Shown here: positions 33,998 through 43,244 of the stretch, in pieces
Layout of the letters: each line of letters begins with the position of its first letter
Position numbering within the stretch: position 1 is the stretch's first letter
Source: Heliobacterium mobile
GTDB taxonomy: Bacteria > Bacillota > Desulfitobacteriia > Heliobacteriales > Heliobacteriaceae
DNA: 64,000 nt
Reading direction: 5' to 3'
Assembly: GCF_009720735.1 (NCBI RefSeq)
Contig: NZ_WNKU01000005.1
Location: 1 to 64,000 of the forward strand
Program-made: the position numbers and the translations under genes
The notes under the pieces: model-generated
The model's input: the letters and a program-made list of their open reading frames with translations, nothing else
What the model was told of the DNA's origin: nothing
Databases searched by the model: none

Positions 33998-34903
33998 TCA
34001 CAACCCTTTTGCTGGTGTGCGCTGCTGCTCATCGAGAAAACTGACGGCACTTAAGGCAGCGATCGCCCCTTGGCCGACCGCCTTGGCCAACTGATAGGGT
34101 TTACCGGTGCAATCACCGCCAGCAAAGACGCCGGGCATGTTTGTTCTCATGTGGGCATCGACGATAATGGCCCCATCTCGCGTTTCTAGACCGGGCAGAA
34201 GATTTTCTGCTTTCATCGTTTCCCGTAAAATAAAGACGCCGTCGATAGGGATTTCCTGATCGTCGGTCTGCAGCGATGCAATGCTTTCATTCCCTTTGAG
34301 TGCCAGGACCTTTCCTAGGGGGAATTCCATGTTTTTAGGATTCGTCGAAGGGGTAAAGGCCTTTGCTTCGTTCTGACCGGTTGCAGAGAGATAATACACC
34401 TTTGCTGCCAGTTCACTGAGGAACAGGGCTTCATCCCAAGCCTCCCCCTGAGTATAGTCGATCAGTGCCACCTTTTTGCCTTTATATAAGGGGCCGTCAC
34501 AAGTAGCACAATAGGATACACCACGACCAAGCAACTCGTTTTCGCCGGGCAAGAGACGTTCAACGTGCACCCCCGTTGCCACAATGACTGTCCTTGACTG
34601 ATAAGTGTCCCGTCCAGCCATCAATGAAAAAGTACCTTCTCCCCCGTAGATAGCACTTACCCGCGCATCCATCTGTTCAATACCCTGCTGGTGGATATGA
34701 TCGAAAAAGCGATCCCTCAGTTCGCTTCCGCTGATGGCCGGAAAGCCTAAATAATTATCGACCCGTTCCGCCTTAGCTAACCACTGGCTACAGTCTTTCG
34801 TCCCCAGTATGATAAAAGACTTGTTGCGGATCTTAAGATTTAAAGCGGCGGAGAGACCGGCAGGGCCACAACCGACGATGATGCAGTCATATACCTGTGC
34901 CAC
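33998..34903 (-). CDS. Thioredoxin reductase-like flavoprotein lacking a clear NADPH motif
   Basis: 301 residues. FAD site IIVGCGPAGLSAALNL at the N terminus, redox pair in SYCATCDGPLYKGK (CxxC about residues 133-136), C-terminal FAD motif GVFAGGDCTGKPYQLAKAVGQG. The second dinucleotide fold reads VALIDYTQGEAWDEALFLSELA instead of GGGDSAxEEA, and the downstream HRRxxxRA motif is missing. This is the pattern of ferredoxin-dependent flavin thioredoxin reductases of clostridia, so electrons may come from ferredoxin (inference). No thioredoxin gene is adjacent. Confidence 0.85.
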   Translation of the reverse strand: MAQVYDCIIVGCGPAGLSAALNLKIRNKSFIILGTKDCSQWLAKAERVDNYLGFPAISGSELRDRFFDHIHQQGIEQMDARVSAIYGGEGTFSLMAGRDTYQSRTVIVATGVHVERLLPGENELLGRGVSYCATCDGPLYKGKKVALIDYTQGEAWDEALFLSELAAKVYYLSATGQNEAKAFTPSTNPKNMEFPLGKVLALKGNESIASLQTDDQEIPIDGVFILRETMKAENLLPGLETRDGAIIVDAHMRTNMPGVFAGGDCTGKPYQLAKAVGQGAIAALSAVSFLDEQQRTPAKGL

Positions 34904-35046
34904 GAGAAGACCTCCTTGTCAAAAGACTTATCGTTATTCTCTCCGGCAGAAGGATTCTCTTTACCTGATTTTTTGGAAATAATTCAAGCAGGGCTGAATA
35001 GGATGACGTTAAGGAAAAAGAACATTTTCTACATTGTCCCCTGCCG

Positions 35047-35075
35047 TTGACCGGCACCCAATGCTTCGTTATAAT
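35047..35075 (+). promoter_or_regulatory. Consensus-like SigA promoter
   Basis: TTGACC (35047-35052), 17-base spacer, TATAAT (35070-35075), in front of the 35112 gene. Confidence 0.8.
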
Positions 35076-35111
35076 ATTCATAAAATTTAGTCTATTGCGA
35101 GGTGAGCCCCA

Positions 35112-35480
35112 TTGCTTCCAAGGGAAGAGACGGTTCTCCAACAGGAACTACTCATGATGCCCATAGAAGATCTCAAAGCTGAAGCTGCACGCTTGCGAGA
35201 GGAATATGCGGCCACCAAGGATATGGAGACTCAAGTTCGCCTTTCCGTAGCGATGGCAGCTCTTTATTATCGCGATCGCCAGAGTGAATACGAAAAAGAG
35301 CGAAAACTAGCAGAAACTTTTGCCAAGGTAAAGGGTACGTCAGGAAAGACATGGTTCGTTCCTCCGAAAAGTGAAACCCACCGAACTCGTGTCTACTATA
35401 TCGGACGAAGCGGTAAAATGAACTCTACGTCTATCGATGAAATGCGCAACGATTTAGGTGGAACCTGGATGTCCCCCTAA
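35112..35480 (+). CDS. Hypothetical protein, 122 residues
   Basis: Charged, mostly helical in the first 75 residues (LQQELLMMPIEDLKAEAARL, YYRDRQSEYEKERKLAETFA, coiled-coil-like) with a polar tail containing VYYIGRSGKMNSTSIDEM. No signal peptide, membrane helix or known motif. The start is TTG with GAGGTGA seven bases upstream. A strong promoter and its own terminator support a real single-gene transcript. Confidence 0.65.
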   Translation: MLPREETVLQQELLMMPIEDLKAEAARLREEYAATKDMETQVRLSVAMAALYYRDRQSEYEKERKLAETFAKVKGTSGKTWFVPPKSETHRTRVYYIGRSGKMNSTSIDEMRNDLGGTWMSP

Positions 35481-35485
35481 AAAGG

Positions 35486-35516
35486 AGGCCCTCATCGAAG
35501 TTATGATGGGGGCCTT
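35486..35516 (+). terminator. Terminator-like hairpin after the hypothetical gene
   Basis: AGGCCCTCATC / GATGGGGGCCT stem with an eight-base loop, followed by TTCCT, so the T tract is weak. Confidence 0.6.
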
Positions 35517-35692
35517 TCCTGTGAGATTTACCCGAACGTATATATTTTTTGTACCGTGTGCAGAAGTGTTTACACTTTGAAGAAATAATGTTCAATCGTT
35601 TATACATTTAATGAGCTTAGAAAAAGGGAGATAAATGCACAGAGATTAAGAAAAATGGGGGTAATTCGGTATAAATGGGCTTGTACATACGG

Positions 35693-35721
35693 TTGACGCA
35701 AATTGTTTACAATGCTAAACT
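35693..35721 (+). promoter_or_regulatory. Promoter of the sdhCAB operon
   Basis: TTGACG (35693-35698), 17-base spacer, TAAACT (35716-35721). Transcription would begin near 35728, about 230 bases before sdhC. Confidence 0.55.
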
Positions 35722-35794
35722 ACGCAATGAGAACAGGGACAGCCCAATTCATAACTATTTACGGGTTGGAAGGAGGAAGATTGAGAAAAAAAGT

Positions 35795-35865
35795 GCAAAC
35801 GGTTGGTGAGAGCCTGGATGCCTTTGTGTGACCCAAGCAGAGGCGGAACCGCGGGATTTTTTTTT
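35795..35865 (+). promoter_or_regulatory. T-box-like antiterminator remnant in the sdh leader
   Basis: AGAGGCGGAACCGCGGG (35839-35855) differs little from the T-box core AGGGTGGNACCGCGGG and is followed directly by nine T residues. The preceding GGTTGGTGAGAGCC and TGACCC resemble the T-box stem III region. The usual U of the tRNA-pairing bulge is C here, and no classical stem I or downstream terminator arm is visible. It may be a degenerate T-box or a chance likeness. Confidence 0.35.
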
Positions 35866-35960
35866 GGGTAGAATTTAGAATTTTGTGAATTGGGCGAAAA
35901 GGTAGAAGAAAAGAGATAATTTGTTCTTAAATACCCACGGGGGCGGAAAGGAGCAGCGGA

Positions 35961-36578
35961 ATGTCAAACAGTAATCATTTTTTGATCCGTAAAGTTCACT
36001 CCCTGCTTGGCATCATTCCGATCGGATTGTTTTTTGCCGAGCACACAGCGATGAACTCTATGGCTATCGTCGATGGCGGCATTTGGTCGGCATGGACGAG
36101 CTTTCTCCATCACATGCCGTTTAAGATCTTCTTGGAACTGGGCTTTATCTTCTTGCCCATTGCGTTCCACGCGATCTACGGCGCCTATATTGTCTATGTT
36201 GCGAAGAACAACACCCTCCAGTACAACTACTTCCGTAACTGGATGTTCTACATTCAACGGATAACAGCCATTATTACCGTACTCTTCGTCGTATGGCACG
36301 TTTGGTCACTGAAGACGATGAACTTCTGGAGCACTGGGAGTTATATCAACTCTTTTGGCGCATACCTCTCAAGTCATCCGATCGCCTTTGTGGCTTACGT
36401 CATCGGTTTTCTCGCTGCTGCTTTTCACTTCTGCAACGGTATCTGGAGCTTCCTCGTTGCATGGGGTATCACGATTGGTCCGAAGGCTCAAAATGTGGCC
36501 TTTATCATCTGCATGGGTCTCATGGGTGTACTCTCCATCGGCGGTCTCGGAGCCCTTTACTCCTTGATGCTGCACTAA
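35961..36578 (+). CDS. sdhC: Succinate dehydrogenase/fumarate reductase cytochrome b subunit (type B)
   Basis: 205 residues, five membrane helices, the single-chain di-haem cytochrome b of type B complexes (B. subtilis SdhC, Wolinella FrdC). Candidate haem-ligand His residues lie in HSLLGIIPIGLFFAEHTAMN, PIAFHAIYGAY, VVWHVWSLK and AFHFCNGIWSF. It anchors SdhAB and exchanges electrons with menaquinone. First gene of sdhCAB; sdhA starts 21 bases after its stop. Confidence 0.93.
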   Translation: MSNSNHFLIRKVHSLLGIIPIGLFFAEHTAMNSMAIVDGGIWSAWTSFLHHMPFKIFLELGFIFLPIAFHAIYGAYIVYVAKNNTLQYNYFRNWMFYIQRITAIITVLFVVWHVWSLKTMNFWSTGSYINSFGAYLSSHPIAFVAYVIGFLAAAFHFCNGIWSFLVAWGITIGPKAQNVAFIICMGLMGVLSIGGLGALYSLMLH

Positions 36579-36599
36579 TGACATTAGAGGTGGGATGAA

Positions 36600-38351
36600 A
36601 TGGAAACGCGTATCATCGTAGTTGGTGGCGGTTTGGCGGGTCTGATGGCCGCTATCAAAATCTGCGAAGCTGGAGGGAAAGTTGACCTCTTTTCCCTTGT
36701 ATCGGTGAAGCGGTCCCACTCGGTCTGCGCGCAAGGCGGGATCAACGGGGCTGTCAACACTAAAGGTGAAGGCGACTCTACCTGGGAACACACGGATGAC
36801 ACCATTTATGGCGGTGACTTCCTGGCGAACCAGCCTCCTGTTAAAGCCATGTGTGACGCAGCCCCCGGGATCATCTACATGATGGACCGCATGGGCGTTA
36901 TGTTTAACCGTACTCCGGAAGGTCTGCTCGACTTCCGCCGCTTTGGTGGCACCAAGCACCACCGTACGGCCTTCGCAGGCGCTACCACCGGTCAGCAATT
37001 GCTCTATGCGCTGGACGAACAAGTCCGGAAGTGGGAAGCTGCCGGCCGTGTGACCAAATATGAAAACTGGGACTACCTTTCCTCGGTCATCGATGACGAA
37101 GGCATCTGCCGTGGTATCGTAGCTCAAAACATGGCTACCATGGAGATCAAAGCCTTCCGCGCTGAGGCTACCATCCTGGCCAGCGGCGGTATCGGCATGA
37201 TCTTCGGTCGCTCCACGAACTCGACAATTAACACCGGTTCCCCTCAAGCCTCGGCTTATCAGCAAGGCGCGTTTTACGCCAACGGTGAAATGATTCAGGT
37301 TCACCCCACAGCTATCCCTGGTGAAGATAAACTGCGCCTCATGTCTGAGTCGGCCCGCGGTGAAGGTGGACGGGTATGGACGTATAAAGACGGCAAACCT
37401 TGGTACTTCCTCGAAGAGTGGTATCCGGCCTACGGCAACCTGGTTCCCCGGGACGTAGCGACCCGTGCCATCCACAAAGTAGTCTATGAACTGGGCCTCG
37501 GTGTCGATGGAAAAGCTCAAGTCTATCTGGACCTGTCCCACATCGATGCGAAAACGCTGGACCGCAAGCTCGGCGGCATTCTCGAAATCTACGAGAAATT
37601 CGTCGGCGACGATCCGCGCAAAGTGCCCATGAAGATCTTCCCCGGCATGCACTACACCATGGGTGGTCTCTGGACCAACTATGACGGCATGACGAACATC
37701 CCCGGACTTTTCGCATCCGGTGAAGCGGAGTACCAATATCATGGAGCTAACCGTTTGGGTGCGAACTCGCTGCTTTCGGCTATCTTCGGTGGTATGGTCT
37801 CTGGTCCGGCAACGATGAAATATGCCAAAGGGCTGAAAAAGTCCGCTGCCGATATCGCTCAATCTGTCTTCGACCGTGAGCTGAAAAAGCAACAGGCCAA
37901 GATGGACGAAATCTATCGCCTCAACGGTACCGAAAACCCCTACGTTATTCAAGCTGAGTTGGGCGATATGATGCTGCAGCACGTGACTATCGTCCGGATC
38001 AACAAAGACCTCAAAGCGACAGACAACAAGATCCAAGAGCTCATGGCTCGCTGGAAGAAGATCGGTCTGCCCGATACCGGCAAATATGCTAACCAATCGG
38101 CCATCTTCACCCGCCACGTCTGGAATATGCTTGAACTGGCCCGGGTCATTACCATCGGCGCATTGAACCGGAACGAAAGCCGCGGTGCTCACTTCAAGCC
38201 TGAATTCCCTGATCGTGACGATGCCAACTGGCTGAAGACGACCAAAGCCAAATGGACGGCTCAAGGTCCCGCCTTCGAATACGAAGACGTAGATACATCG
38301 ATCATCAAACCGCGGCCTCGCCGCTATGATGTCGACAAGGGGGCGAATTAA
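36600..38351 (+). CDS. sdhA: Succinate dehydrogenase/fumarate reductase flavoprotein subunit
   Basis: 583 residues. FAD-binding IIVVGGGLAGLMAAIKICEAG, the covalent-FAD region RSHSVCAQGGINGAVNT, the active-site segment MSESARGEGGRVWTYKDG, and MHYTMGGLWTNYDGMTNIPG with GLFASGEAEYQYHGANRLGANS. Interconverts succinate and fumarate. In this fermentative setting, next to sucCD and the methylmalonyl-CoA genes, fumarate reduction is at least as likely as oxidation. Length is typical for type B SdhA. GGTGGG precedes the ATG. Confidence 0.95.
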   Translation: METRIIVVGGGLAGLMAAIKICEAGGKVDLFSLVSVKRSHSVCAQGGINGAVNTKGEGDSTWEHTDDTIYGGDFLANQPPVKAMCDAAPGIIYMMDRMGVMFNRTPEGLLDFRRFGGTKHHRTAFAGATTGQQLLYALDEQVRKWEAAGRVTKYENWDYLSSVIDDEGICRGIVAQNMATMEIKAFRAEATILASGGIGMIFGRSTNSTINTGSPQASAYQQGAFYANGEMIQVHPTAIPGEDKLRLMSESARGEGGRVWTYKDGKPWYFLEEWYPAYGNLVPRDVATRAIHKVVYELGLGVDGKAQVYLDLSHIDAKTLDRKLGGILEIYEKFVGDDPRKVPMKIFPGMHYTMGGLWTNYDGMTNIPGLFASGEAEYQYHGANRLGANSLLSAIFGGMVSGPATMKYAKGLKKSAADIAQSVFDRELKKQQAKMDEIYRLNGTENPYVIQAELGDMMLQHVTIVRINKDLKATDNKIQELMARWKKIGLPDTGKYANQSAIFTRHVWNMLELARVITIGALNRNESRGAHFKPEFPDRDDANWLKTTKAKWTAQGPAFEYEDVDTSIIKPRPRRYDVDKGAN

Positions 38352-38353
38352 TC

Positions 38354-39100
38354 ATGGCGGAAATGATTCGTCTGCGTGTAAAAAGACAAGACGGCCCGAA
38401 CGCCGCTTCCCGCTGGGAAGAGTTTAACATCCCTTATACCAAAAACCTCAACGTCATCGCGATGTTGATGCATATTCAGAAAAACCCGGTCATGGCCAAC
38501 GGTCAAAAGACCACACCCGTCGTATTCGAGTGCAACTGTCTGGAAGAGGTTTGCGGCGCTTGCAGCATGGTTGTCAACGGCAAACCTCGCCAAGCCTGCT
38601 CCTCCCTCGTCGATCAGCTTAGCCAGCCGATCACCTTGGAGCCTCTCTCCAAGTTCACTCTCATCCGCGACCTGCAAGTGGACCGGACGAGAATGTTCGA
38701 AAACCTGAAAAAAGTAAAAGCATGGATCGACATCGACGGCACCTATGACTTAGGCGCTGGTCCCCGCATGGCCGCTCGGGATCAAGAGTGGGCCTATCCT
38801 CTCTCCCGTTGCATGACTTGCGGCTGCTGTGCCGAGTCCTGCCCGAACTATAACCAGAAGTCGGCTTTCATTGGACCGGCGGCCATCTCTCAGGTTCGCC
38901 TGTTCAACGCCCATCCTACCGGAGAAATGCAGTCCCATGATCGCCTCGATGCTATCATGGGTGAGGGCGGCGTCACTGACTGCGGCAACGCGCAAAACTG
39001 CGTCCGCGTCTGCCCGAAAGAAATCCCCTTGACGACATCGATCGCCGACATGGGCCGTCAAACCGTCAAGCGCTGGATAGACCGTGCGCTCCGTTCCTAA
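38354..39100 (+). CDS. sdhB: Succinate dehydrogenase/fumarate reductase iron-sulfur subunit
   Basis: 248 residues. [2Fe-2S] domain with CNCLEEVCGACSMVVNGKPRQAC; C-terminal ferredoxin domain with CMTCGCCAESCPNY and CVRVCPKEIPL for the [4Fe-4S] and [3Fe-4S] centres. Wires SdhA to the di-haem SdhC. Starts two bases after sdhA. A strong stem-loop (39121-39148) follows the operon. Confidence 0.95.
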   Translation: MAEMIRLRVKRQDGPNAASRWEEFNIPYTKNLNVIAMLMHIQKNPVMANGQKTTPVVFECNCLEEVCGACSMVVNGKPRQACSSLVDQLSQPITLEPLSKFTLIRDLQVDRTRMFENLKKVKAWIDIDGTYDLGAGPRMAARDQEWAYPLSRCMTCGCCAESCPNYNQKSAFIGPAAISQVRLFNAHPTGEMQSHDRLDAIMGEGGVTDCGNAQNCVRVCPKEIPLTTSIADMGRQTVKRWIDRALRS

Positions 39101-39120
39101 TCAACTTCTCCAAAAACTGG

Positions 39121-39148
39121 CCTAGTTGGGGTAATACCCCCAGCTAGG
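39121..39148 (+). terminator. Stem-loop after sdhB (no clear T tract)
   Basis: CCTAGTTGGGG / CCCCAGCTAGG with a short loop; the next bases are TCTTCCCT. It could protect the 3' end or act as a weak terminator. Confidence 0.5.
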
Positions 39149-39413
39149 TCTTCCCTGCGCCTTTGACAAGTTAACTCCAACATATATTTCCACCAACTAT
39201 TCGATTCATGCTTGCCTACAAAGTCCGTACATAATGATACAGTCAGAAATATCTCCGCCATCGCACAGATGCAGCTCTTTTCACAACCTAGACCTAGCAC
39301 GTAACGCGGCAAGCTCCAAATGTCCACTGTTGTCCTTAAGGGAACGCCCTACATGAAGGGTGTATCCTTTTGGTTAATATATCAACAGCGAACTAAGGAG
39401 GGCTTATTTTACC
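39149..39413. other. Intergenic region sdhB-sucC
   Basis: No gene is supported. It ends with AAGGAGGG, unusually 12 bases before the GTG of sucC. Confidence 0.5.
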
Positions 39414-40541
39414 GTGAAGTGTTTTGAGTACACGGGGAAAGAGATCTTTGCCCAATTCGGCATCCCGGTGCCGCAAGGCCGTATGGTCATGACAGCGGAA
39501 GAGGCCGAACAAGTGGCCGCAGAGATCGGTAAACCGGTGGTTATCAAATCCCAAGTTCTTTCCGGAAAACGGGGGAAAGCGGGAGGGATCAAATTCGCCG
39601 ATACACCGGAAGAAGCCAAAACGGCTGCGGCTGACGTTTTGGCGATGACCGTTCAAGGACACCCAGTTCAACGGATTTTGGTGGAAGAGAAGCTAAAAAT
39701 CGAATCGGAAATCTATGTGGCTATCACCATCGACGGCGCTGCGAAAGCTCCGGTCATCATCACCTCGGCCAAAGGTGGCATGGATATCGAAGAACAAGCA
39801 GAGGAAGACATCGTTAAAGTTCATTTGGATGTATTCCTTGGGCTGCAGCCTTTTCTAGCGAAAGACTTGGCTCGCCGAATTGGACTTACGGGCAATTTGG
39901 CAAAAAGCTATGCCGATATCCTACAAAAAATGTATAATATTATGGTGAGAAAAGATGCCGAATTGGTTGAAATCAACCCGCTCGTCATCTCGGAAGATCA
40001 AGTGATCGCTGCAGACGCCAAAGTGACTATCGATGACAGTGCCTTGTACCGGCAAAAGGATATTCCTTTTGTGGATGAGGACATGACAGAAGTCGAAAAG
40101 ATGGCTAAAGCCGCTGGGGTCGGATCTTTCGTGGAGTTGGGTGGAAACATCGCCATCATGGCCAACGGCGCTGGAATCACCATGGGTACCTTGGATATGG
40201 TTCAACTCTTCGGCGGTCAGCCGGCCAACTTTATGGACGCCGGCGGCGGCACCGGGGTAGAAGGGACCGCTAAGGCCATCCAAATCCTGCTGGCTCAAAA
40301 TCCCAAAGTGATCTTTATCAACATATTCGGCGGCATCACCCGCTGTGACGACGTGGCCAATGCTCTCGCCTACGTAAAGAAAAACATCGGCATTCCTGTA
40401 CCAGTTGTCGTCCGTATGGTCGGCACCAACCAGGAAGAAGGCGTTCGGATTCTCCGGGAAGTCGGTATTGAGGCTTACCGGGAAATGAAAGAAGCCGCGC
40501 AAAAAGCCGTTGAACTTTCCAAAGCAGGGGAGGAGGCCTAA
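39414..40541 (+). CDS. sucC: Succinyl-CoA synthetase beta subunit (ADP-forming type)
   Basis: 375 residues. N-terminal ATP-grasp domain (KCFEYTGKEIFAQFGIPVPQG, KPVVIKSQVLSGKRGKAGGIK, LVEINPLVI) and C-terminal CoA-ligase domain (NFMDAGGGTGVEGTAKA, VIFINIFGGITRCDDVA). With SucD it interconverts succinate and succinyl-CoA, feeding or draining the mutase encoded just downstream. The GTG start has GGAGG rather far upstream (12 bases). Confidence 0.95.
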   Translation: MKCFEYTGKEIFAQFGIPVPQGRMVMTAEEAEQVAAEIGKPVVIKSQVLSGKRGKAGGIKFADTPEEAKTAAADVLAMTVQGHPVQRILVEEKLKIESEIYVAITIDGAAKAPVIITSAKGGMDIEEQAEEDIVKVHLDVFLGLQPFLAKDLARRIGLTGNLAKSYADILQKMYNIMVRKDAELVEINPLVISEDQVIAADAKVTIDDSALYRQKDIPFVDEDMTEVEKMAKAAGVGSFVELGGNIAIMANGAGITMGTLDMVQLFGGQPANFMDAGGGTGVEGTAKAIQILLAQNPKVIFINIFGGITRCDDVANALAYVKKNIGIPVPVVVRMVGTNQEEGVRILREVGIEAYREMKEAAQKAVELSKAGEEA

Positions 40542-40543
40542 TC

Positions 40544-41413
40544 ATGGCGATACTGGTGGATGCAAGTTCCAAAGTGCTGATTCAAGGGATTACGGGTAAA
40601 CAGGGGACTTTTCACTTAAAACAAATGCTCGCTTTTGGCACGGATGTGGTCGCCGGGGTGGCTCCCGGCAAAGGCGGCGGTGTACACGAAGGCGTACCGC
40701 TCTACAACACGGTGTACGAAGCTTGTGAACACCATGGGATAGACGCCTCGGTACTCTTTATTCCGGCCGCCTATTGCAAAGACGCGGCCCTGGAAGCCAT
40801 CGAGGCAGGCATCAAAGTCATCATCATCATCACCGAACATATTCCTGTTCAGGATGAGTTAATCATAGTCAACCGGGCCAAACTGAAGGATGCGGTGATT
40901 ATAGGACCGAATACCTTTGGGATGGCGTCCTGGAAATGTAAACTGGGGATTCTCCCTAACATCGCCTTCTCTCCTGGGCCGGTTGGTGTTGTGGCCCGTT
41001 CAGGCACCTTGACGTACGAAATCGTCGGCTCGCTGACGAATATCGGCATCGGTCAAACGAGTGTCGTCGGCCTCGGCGGAGACCGTGTTCCGGGTTCAAC
41101 ATTTGTGGATATGCTCAAGCGCTTTGAAGCTGATGAAGCGACCCAAGTGGTCGTTCTCGTCGGGGAAATCGGCGGTAACGCAGAAGAAGAAGCTGCCGAG
41201 TACATCAAAACGATGAGCAAGCCTGTCGTCGCATACCTGGCCGGGAAGAGCGCGCCTCCGGGCAAACGCATGGGCCATGCAGGGGCGATCATCGAGCGGG
41301 GCAAGGGCACTTACGAAGGTAAAGTACAGGCTTTGACCACCGCCGGAGCGCAAGTGGCTACATTCCCCTACGAAGTCGTAGAAAAGGTTCAGCAGTTGAT
41401 CCGACGGTCCTAG
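40544..41413 (+). CDS. sucD: Succinyl-CoA synthetase alpha subunit
   Basis: 289 residues. CoA-binding Rossmann domain ([41 protein letters not shown]) and the phosphohistidine segment [21 protein letters not shown]. Two bases separate it from sucC; GAGGAGG overlaps the sucC end. A very stable stem-loop follows at 41421-41457. Confidence 0.95.
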   Translation: MAILVDASSKVLIQGITGKQGTFHLKQMLAFGTDVVAGVAPGKGGGVHEGVPLYNTVYEACEHHGIDASVLFIPAAYCKDAALEAIEAGIKVIIIITEHIPVQDELIIVNRAKLKDAVIIGPNTFGMASWKCKLGILPNIAFSPGPVGVVARSGTLTYEIVGSLTNIGIGQTSVVGLGGDRVPGSTFVDMLKRFEADEATQVVVLVGEIGGNAEEEAAEYIKTMSKPVVAYLAGKSAPPGKRMGHAGAIIERGKGTYEGKVQALTTAGAQVATFPYEVVEKVQQLIRRS

Positions 41414-41420
41414 AAAAAAT

Positions 41421-41457
41421 TGCGCAGTCACAGCGGGTTATCCGTTGTGACTGCGCA
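41421..41457. other. Stable 16-bp stem-loop between sucD and the mutase gene
   Basis: TGCGCAGTCACAGCGG / CCGTTGTGACTGCGCA with a five-base loop and one G-U pair. The plus-strand transcript continues GAAAAAAG (no T tract), while the minus strand has ATTTTTTC after the stem. It is therefore a terminator only for antisense transcription, or an RNA processing/stability element between sucCD and the mutase genes. Confidence 0.6.
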
Positions 41458-41550
41458 GAAAAAAGAAGACTGGTCTCGGACAACAGGGGCGATCCACGGG
41501 CGAGAAGGAACCAAGTTGTTTCCTCACATCGAAAGGAGGGTTTTCGGTTC

Positions 41551-43224
41551 GTGTTTGATTCGGAAAAAATCGCACAAATCGGCGAAGCCAAAGCAAAATG
41601 GCAAGAAAACACCCTGGCGAAAGTGGTAAAGAAAAACCCGGAACGCCAGCCCGAGTTTAAGACTGACTCCGGCATTACGATGAACACATTATACACTCCG
41701 GAAGACGTAGCCGACCTCGACTACGCCAATGACTTAGGGTTCCCCGGGGAATACCCCTTTACCCGTGGTGTACAGCCGAACATGTACCGTGGCCGTCATT
41801 GGACCATGCGCCAGTATGCTGGATTCGGCACAGCCGAGCAGACGAACGAGCGCTTCCGTTACCTCTTAGACCAAGGGCAAACCGGTCTGTCCTGCGCTTT
41901 TGACCTGCCGACCCAAATCGGCTACGACTCTGACGACGACCTTTCCCAAGGGGAAATCGGTAAAGTCGGCGTTGCCATCGATACCATGGCAGACATGGAA
42001 ATCCTCTTCAACAGCATCCCTCTGGATAAAGTCTCTACGTCCATGACCATCAACGCACCTGCTGCTGTGTTGCTGGCCATGTACATCGCTGTTGCTGAAA
42101 AGCAGGGTGTTTCCTCCGATAAAATCTCCGGTACCATCCAGAACGATATCTTGAAAGAGTATATCGCTCGCGGTACCTATATTTTCCCTCCCGCACCTTC
42201 CATGCGCCTGATTACGGACATCTTTGCGTACTGTGCCGAGAAAGTTCCTAACTGGAACACCATCTCCATCTCGGGCTATCACATCCGTGAAGCCGGTTCT
42301 AGCGCGGCCCAAGAAATCGCCTTCACCTTGGCTGACGGTGTCGCTTACGTCCAAGCAGCTATCAACGCCGGTTTGGATGTAGACAAGTTCGCCCCCCGAC
42401 TCTCCTTCTTCTTTAACTCCCACATGAACTTCTTCGAAGAAATCGCTAAATTCCGCGCCGCTCGCCGCATCTGGGCCAAGATCATGAAGGAGCGTTTTGG
42501 AGCTAAGAACCCCCGCTCTTGGGCGCTTCGCTTCCACACCCAGACCGCCGGCAGTACCTTGACGGCACAACAACCGAACGTCAACATCATGCGCGTCGCT
42601 TTCCAAGCCTTGGCGGCAGCTCTCGGCGGCACCCAATCCCTGCACACCAACTCCAAAGACGAAGCCCTGGCTCTCCCCAACGAAGAGTCTGTGCTTATCG
42701 CCTTGCGGACACAGCAGGTGGTTGGTTACGAGATCAACGCAGCCGATGTAGTTGATCCGCTCGGTGGTTCCTACTATGTAGAATCGCTGACGAATCAACT
42801 GGAAGCCAAAGCGATGGAATATATTCAAAAAATCGATGACCTGGGCGGGGCTCCCAACGCGATCGAATACATGCAGCGTGAAATCCAAGCCAGCGCTTAC
42901 CGCTACCAGAAATCGGTTGAAAATGGCGAAACGATCGTCATCGGCGTCAACAAGTTCCAGATGAAAGAAGAGCCGCCCAAAGGCCTGTTGAAAGTCGATC
43001 CGGCTCTCGGCGAGTCTCAAAAGGCGAAGCTGAAAAATGTCAAAGAATCTCGGGACAACGCCGCTGTCGAAGCTGCTTTGGCTCGCGTGAAAGCAGCCGC
43101 CGAAGGTAACGAAAACCTCATGCCGCCCATTATTGAAGCCGTGAAAGTCTATGCTTCCCTCGGCGAAATCTGTGGTGTGCTGCGGAACGTATTCGGCGAA
43201 TATCGTCAACAAATCATTTTCTAG
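41551..43224 (+). CDS. Methylmalonyl-CoA mutase, catalytic (large) subunit
   Basis: 557 residues covering the TIM-barrel substrate domain: [30 protein letters not shown] region, [47 protein letters not shown], and [20 protein letters not shown]. The cobalamin-binding domain is a separate protein (next gene), as in clostridial and archaeal enzymes. Converts succinyl-CoA to (R)-methylmalonyl-CoA with adenosylcobalamin. GTG start with AAAGGAGG upstream. Confidence 0.95.
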   Translation: MFDSEKIAQIGEAKAKWQENTLAKVVKKNPERQPEFKTDSGITMNTLYTPEDVADLDYANDLGFPGEYPFTRGVQPNMYRGRHWTMRQYAGFGTAEQTNERFRYLLDQGQTGLSCAFDLPTQIGYDSDDDLSQGEIGKVGVAIDTMADMEILFNSIPLDKVSTSMTINAPAAVLLAMYIAVAEKQGVSSDKISGTIQNDILKEYIARGTYIFPPAPSMRLITDIFAYCAEKVPNWNTISISGYHIREAGSSAAQEIAFTLADGVAYVQAAINAGLDVDKFAPRLSFFFNSHMNFFEEIAKFRAARRIWAKIMKERFGAKNPRSWALRFHTQTAGSTLTAQQPNVNIMRVAFQALAAALGGTQSLHTNSKDEALALPNEESVLIALRTQQVVGYEINAADVVDPLGGSYYVESLTNQLEAKAMEYIQKIDDLGGAPNAIEYMQREIQASAYRYQKSVENGETIVIGVNKFQMKEEPPKGLLKVDPALGESQKAKLKNVKESRDNAAVEAALARVKAAAEGNENLMPPIIEAVKVYASLGEICGVLRNVFGEYRQQIIF

Positions 43225-43244
43225 TAGAGGAGGGTCGCTGAAAC

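Larger units (their letters stand above)
35517..35960. other. Long leader region of the sdh operon
   Basis: No protein gene. It contains the promoter at 35693-35721 and a structured leader with a T-box-like motif and T tract at 35839-35865. The remainder is AT-rich, ending in GGGCGGAAAGGAG before sdhC. Confidence 0.6.

Noticed and set aside
36369-38264. A 631-codon open frame on the minus strand opposite sdhC/sdhA
   Set aside because: It mirrors the codon bias of sdhA, has no ribosome site and no family motifs; the plus-strand protein is unmistakable.
41866-43212. A 448-codon open frame opposite the mutase large subunit
   Set aside because: Antisense shadow of a strongly biased gene; no motifs.
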